NCBI GenBank assembly: GCA_963826105.1 | Contig: CAWGWA010000005.1 | Coordinates: forward strand, 124,001-188,000 | Length of the DNA: 64,000 bases | Direction: 5' to 3' | Origin: WHTI01 sp963826105 | Lineage (GTDB): Bacteria > Actinomycetota > CADDZG01 > WHSQ01 | Shown: positions 63,539 through 64,000 of the stretch, piece after piece | Layout: every line of letters starts with the position of its first letter | How positions within the stretch are numbered: position 1 is the first letter of the stretch | Position numbers and translations under genes: made by a program | The notes under the pieces: generated by a model | The model's input: the letters and a program-made list of their open reading frames with translations, nothing else | Databases searched by the model: none | What the model was told of the DNA's origin: nothing

Positions 63539-64000
63539 GCCTGCTTCTGTCGCTGACGATATGCGGCGACGCTGGACCTGTTCCCACACACTTCGGCGCT
63601 GCAGAAGCGCCGGGATCGGTTCTTGGACTGGTCGACGAAGACGTCGTTGCATTTGTCCGACGTCGCAGACCTTCAGGCGATCGAAGCCCTCGTCCGCGAT
63701 GACGGTGGCGAGCCCCATGGCGGTGTAGGCGGTCAGCCAGTTCTTCAGCGGGGCCCCCTTGGGGACGAAGTGCAGGTGCCATGGTTCCCCCCCATGGTTC
63801 GTGAGGAAGGGGTGCGCCCCGCTCTCGTGGAGGAGGGTGTTGAGGATCTCGGTCGTCCGTTCGGGCTCGGCATCGAACACCTCACGGAGGCGTTCCCGTA
63901 GCACCCGGATGTCGGCCAGGTCCGCCTCGGTGATGGGCCCCTCGTAGCTGGAGCGAGAGCTGTCCAGCAGCTCCTTAAGGACCTTCGGGCCCGTTAGGCG
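63535..64000 (-). CDS. CGNR zinc-finger/ABATE-domain protein, partial and frameshifted
   Basis: C-terminal 150 or so residues of an actinobacterial CGNR protein, a presumed DNA-binding regulator. The frame is open to the right window edge (LTGPKVLKELL), so the start is outside. The ABATE-type part is GGEPWHLHFVPKGAPL-NWLTAYTAMGLATVI. After removing one base near 63655 the zinc finger reads CDVGKCNDVFVDQSKNRSRRFC then EVCGNRSSVAAYRQRQ, with all four cysteines. Convergent with folD. Confidence 0.82.

Overview
The window is about 64 kb of GC-rich, densely packed bacterial DNA. It reads as a chromosomal segment of an uncultured, fairly deep-branching actinobacterium. The basis is mixed: the gene order nnrD-alr-hydrolase-tsaE-tsaB-rimI-tsaD-groES-groEL and the later run guaB3/guaA-pcrA-sucC-sucD-purN-purH resemble actinobacterial chromosomes, and there are typical actinobacterial families (GuaB3, RskA-type anti-sigma, MDMPI fold, SirA-type sulfite reductase, SigE-family sigma). 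At least eleven genes have a TAnnnT-like -10 box only 5-8 nt from the start codon, which suggests leaderless mRNAs. No rRNA, tRNA, CRISPR array, phage or transposase gene was found.

Layout. 1-11120: nnrD (cut by the window edge), alr, a hydrolase, an M29 peptidase, then a tight t6A operon (udg-tsaE-tsaB-rimI-tsaD), an opposing class III cyclase, and groESL behind a perfect CIRCE operator and ahead of a strong terminator. 11160-14593: envelope genes (lipoprotein, M15 and M23 peptidases, SnoaL-like protein). 14594-19167: a long structured intergenic region, then a sulfate-activation operon sat-(phosphodiesterase)-cysC-(PHP phosphatase). 19164-28518: DrrAB-like ABC exporter, GNAT, amino-acid permease, an ECF sigma/anti-sigma pair with DUF4331 and TPR proteins, and an Rpf-like transglycosylase. 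28519-41100: a CRP-type site, gmd, guaB3, two tiny overlapping ORFs before an Lrp regulator, a PrmC-like methylase, guaA, a flippase, pcrA, a methyltransferase, a cyclophilin and a fused acyl-CoA carboxyltransferase. 41253-49601: B12-binding mutase subunit, sucCD, esterase, a gamma-carbonic-anhydrase-like protein, DUF2330 protein, cupredoxin and a secreted beta-propeller. 49598-54842 (minus strand): branched-polyamine genes speD-bpsA, GerMN lipoproteins with a SigE-type sigma factor, and a second M29 peptidase. 54942-64000: purN-purH, cobA, assimilatory sulfite/APS reduction (sirA-cysH-met8), an MFS exporter, folD and a CGNR protein.

How it works together. Sulfur runs through both ends: sat makes APS; the CC/CxxC-type CysH reduces APS directly; SirA reduces sulfite using siroheme made by CobA and Met8. 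CysC therefore looks dedicated to PAPS for sulfonation, with the PHP protein a likely PAP phosphatase. The carboxyltransferase, B12 subunit and sucCD together outline propionyl-CoA to succinate. Cyclase, CRP-type site and Rpf-like enzyme suggest cAMP control of cell-wall resuscitation.

Two window-wide oddities matter for any reader. First, about 20 single-base frameshifts interrupt some 15 genes, including essential ones; they look like sequence errors rather than decay. Second, convergent neighbours are packed so tightly that most share interlocking stop codons (CTAG, CTAA or TTAG), leaving no space for terminators.
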